A stretch of DNA of 40,615 bases, taken from Candidatus Avelusimicrobium excrementipullorum (GTDB lineage Bacteria; Elusimicrobiota; Elusimicrobia; Elusimicrobiales; Elusimicrobiaceae). A program made the translations under genes and the position numbers. Positions 39,581-40,615 of the stretch are shown piece after piece (the stretch's first letter is position 1; each line of letters begins with the position of its first letter). The notes beneath the pieces are model-generated. The model was not told the origin of the DNA and made no database searches. It saw only the letters and a program-made list of their open reading frames with translations. The DNA lies in the NCBI GenBank assembly GCA_019120455.1, contig DWVB01000042.1, forward strand, positions 1 to 40,615. Reading direction: 5' to 3'.

Positions 39581-40552
39581 CTATTTTTCCTTAACCAACC
39601 GAAACCCGACCGTATCATATCCCTGATTCGGGTTGCGGCTTTCGGCGCGGTTCTCGGTGCGGCAATCCGTCCGTACCGAGGACCAGGCCCCGCCTTTTAC
39701 CGCCTGGGTGTTGGCGGCGGGAGAGGACGTTCTGGCGGTGGAGGTCCATTCCCACACATTGCCCCACATATCTACGGCGCCGGAGGCGGAAAGCGTCTGC
39801 GCGTAAGCGTTCACGGGGGTCAGGCCCTTGCCTTCTGCGCAGTTCATATCCGCGTCTTTGGGCATGTGTCCGGCGGCCAGTTCCCATTCTTTTTCCGTCG
39901 GTAAACGGTAGACGGCGCCTTCTTTACTGCCCAGCCAGGCGGCATATGCCGCGGCATCGGCATAAGATACATAGGTTACGGGATAATTTTCTTTTCCTTC
40001 GGGCACGGAGCCGTTTGCCCAGTGTTTGGGCGCTTTATGACCGCTGTCTTTAACAAAACGGGCATATTCGGCGTTGGTAACCGGCGTATAAGCAATAAAT
40101 ACATTCTGCGCCGCGCCGAGAACAGGCAGATAGCCGTCTTTATTTTCCCGCGCGCCGGGCCTCATGCGCGCGTCAGCAAAGCGGCTCATAGTTTGATTAA
40201 TGCGGTTTTCCCTGTCTGCCAGCATTTCGTCCACAATTTCCTGCATTTCATCTATTTTGGATTGATGTTTGGCCGTTTGTTTCAACTCTTCCAGTTTGGC
40301 CTTTTTACGCGCTACCACTTCATCGTAATTTTCAGCCACTTTTTTCCGCAAAGCCTCATAGTTTTTCTGTGTCGGATCTTTGCGGTACGCGGCAATCAGA
40401 CGCTTGGTTTCGTCGTCCAGTTCCGGGCGCTCTTTTTCAATCGTGGTGCTGTATTTAAATGATTTGGCCTGCGGGTTAATCTGCCTGTCGGCGGCCTGGG
40501 CAAAACCGGCCGCACAGAAAAACACAAATAGGAAGGATAATAGCCGTAACAT
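39581..40552 (-). CDS. Secreted formylglycine-generating-enzyme-like (SUMF1) domain protein
   Basis: 323 residues. A signal peptide ends near residue 20 (FAQA). A charged coiled coil (about 45-120) leads to an FGE-sulfatase domain (about 135-320) with YTPVTNAEYARFV, YRLPTEKEWELAA, MWGNVWEWT and VGFRLV. Many bacterial members are not true sulfatase activators, and the catalytic cysteine pair is not obvious here, so a binding or structural role is possible. The ATG at 40552 is chosen because AGGAG is six bases upstream; the ATG at 40558 adjoins it directly. Confidence 0.8.
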   Translation of the reverse strand: MLRLLSFLFVFFCAAGFAQAADRQINPQAKSFKYSTTIEKERPELDDETKRLIAAYRKDPTQKNYEALRKKVAENYDEVVARKKAKLEELKQTAKHQSKIDEMQEIVDEMLADRENRINQTMSRFADARMRPGARENKDGYLPVLGAAQNVFIAYTPVTNAEYARFVKDSGHKAPKHWANGSVPEGKENYPVTYVSYADAAAYAAWLGSKEGAVYRLPTEKEWELAAGHMPKDADMNCAEGKGLTPVNAYAQTLSASGAVDMWGNVWEWTSTARTSSPAANTQAVKGGAWSSVRTDCRTENRAESRNPNQGYDTVGFRLVKEK

Positions 40553-40615
40553 AAGCATCTCCTGAAATAAAGTTAATTATCTGCCACAAGAATAAAACAC
40601 CCCTCCTTATAAATT

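Noticed and set aside
1-40615. CRISPR array or insertion sequence
   Set aside because: No regularly spaced repeats and no transposase gene; the only repeats are the fibre heptads and regulatory sites.

Overview
The window is a complete, apparently intact prophage of about 35.5 kb (roughly 817-36356) in the chromosome of a Gram-negative-type bacterium. The flanking host genes are a lipoprotein on the left (42-659, minus), and on the right a WecA/TagO-like sugar-phosphate transferase, a NadD-YqeK fusion, a LytR_C-domain protein and a secreted formylglycine-generating-enzyme-like protein. Lipobox, signal peptides and a beta-barrel protein indicate a two-membrane cell. An Elusimicrobiota-like host would fit, but this is a guess from gene style and is not proven by the sequence.

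The prophage is a T7-like-tail podovirus. The leftward late operon (23703 down to 941, minus strand) runs: small terminase, unknown protein, large terminase, small virion protein, BppU-like fibre adaptor, two tail fibres, a small fibre-associated protein, lysis genes (coiled-coil membrane protein, GH24 lysozyme, holin-like protein, another membrane protein), T7-type portal, Bbp19-like protein, scaffold, major capsid protein, decoration-like protein, gp11-like and gp12-like tail tube proteins, and three ejection-type proteins. The last is a 1891-residue polyvalent protein with a zincin, an ADP-ribosyltransferase and a MuF C-terminal nuclease-like domain.

The lysogeny and accessory region (23.9-27.05 kb, AT-rich) holds an XRE repressor reading right and three accessory units reading left: an outer-membrane barrel, a two-TM PH/GRAM-like protein, and a cassette of a proteasome-like Ntn hydrolase followed by a 42-residue protein. 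The late leader has a strong promoter, a large hairpin at the transcript start and an intrinsic terminator before the terminase gene, which suggests control of late genes by antitermination. Operator-like inverted repeats flank the repressor gene.

The rightward early region (27.1-36.3 kb) begins with about 500 nt of non-coding, densely structured sequence that ends in an intrinsic terminator; it is a candidate large ncRNA. It continues with an excisionase-like protein, many tiny genes coupled by ATGA overlaps, two more structured non-coding stretches (28630-28833 and 29047-29530), a recombination module (Erf annealing protein, YqaJ/lambda-exonuclease-type nuclease, two small proteins with SSB-like acidic tails, VRR-NUC nuclease), several small Cys-rich or zinc-ribbon proteins, MazG-like and YopX-like proteins, and finally the tyrosine integrase next to attR. 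No replication initiator, primase, helicase or polymerase is recognisable.

The strongest candidates for undescribed biology are the two large structured non-coding RNAs, the Ntn-hydrolase/42-residue cassette with its long leader, and the terminator-containing leaders of the leftward operons.
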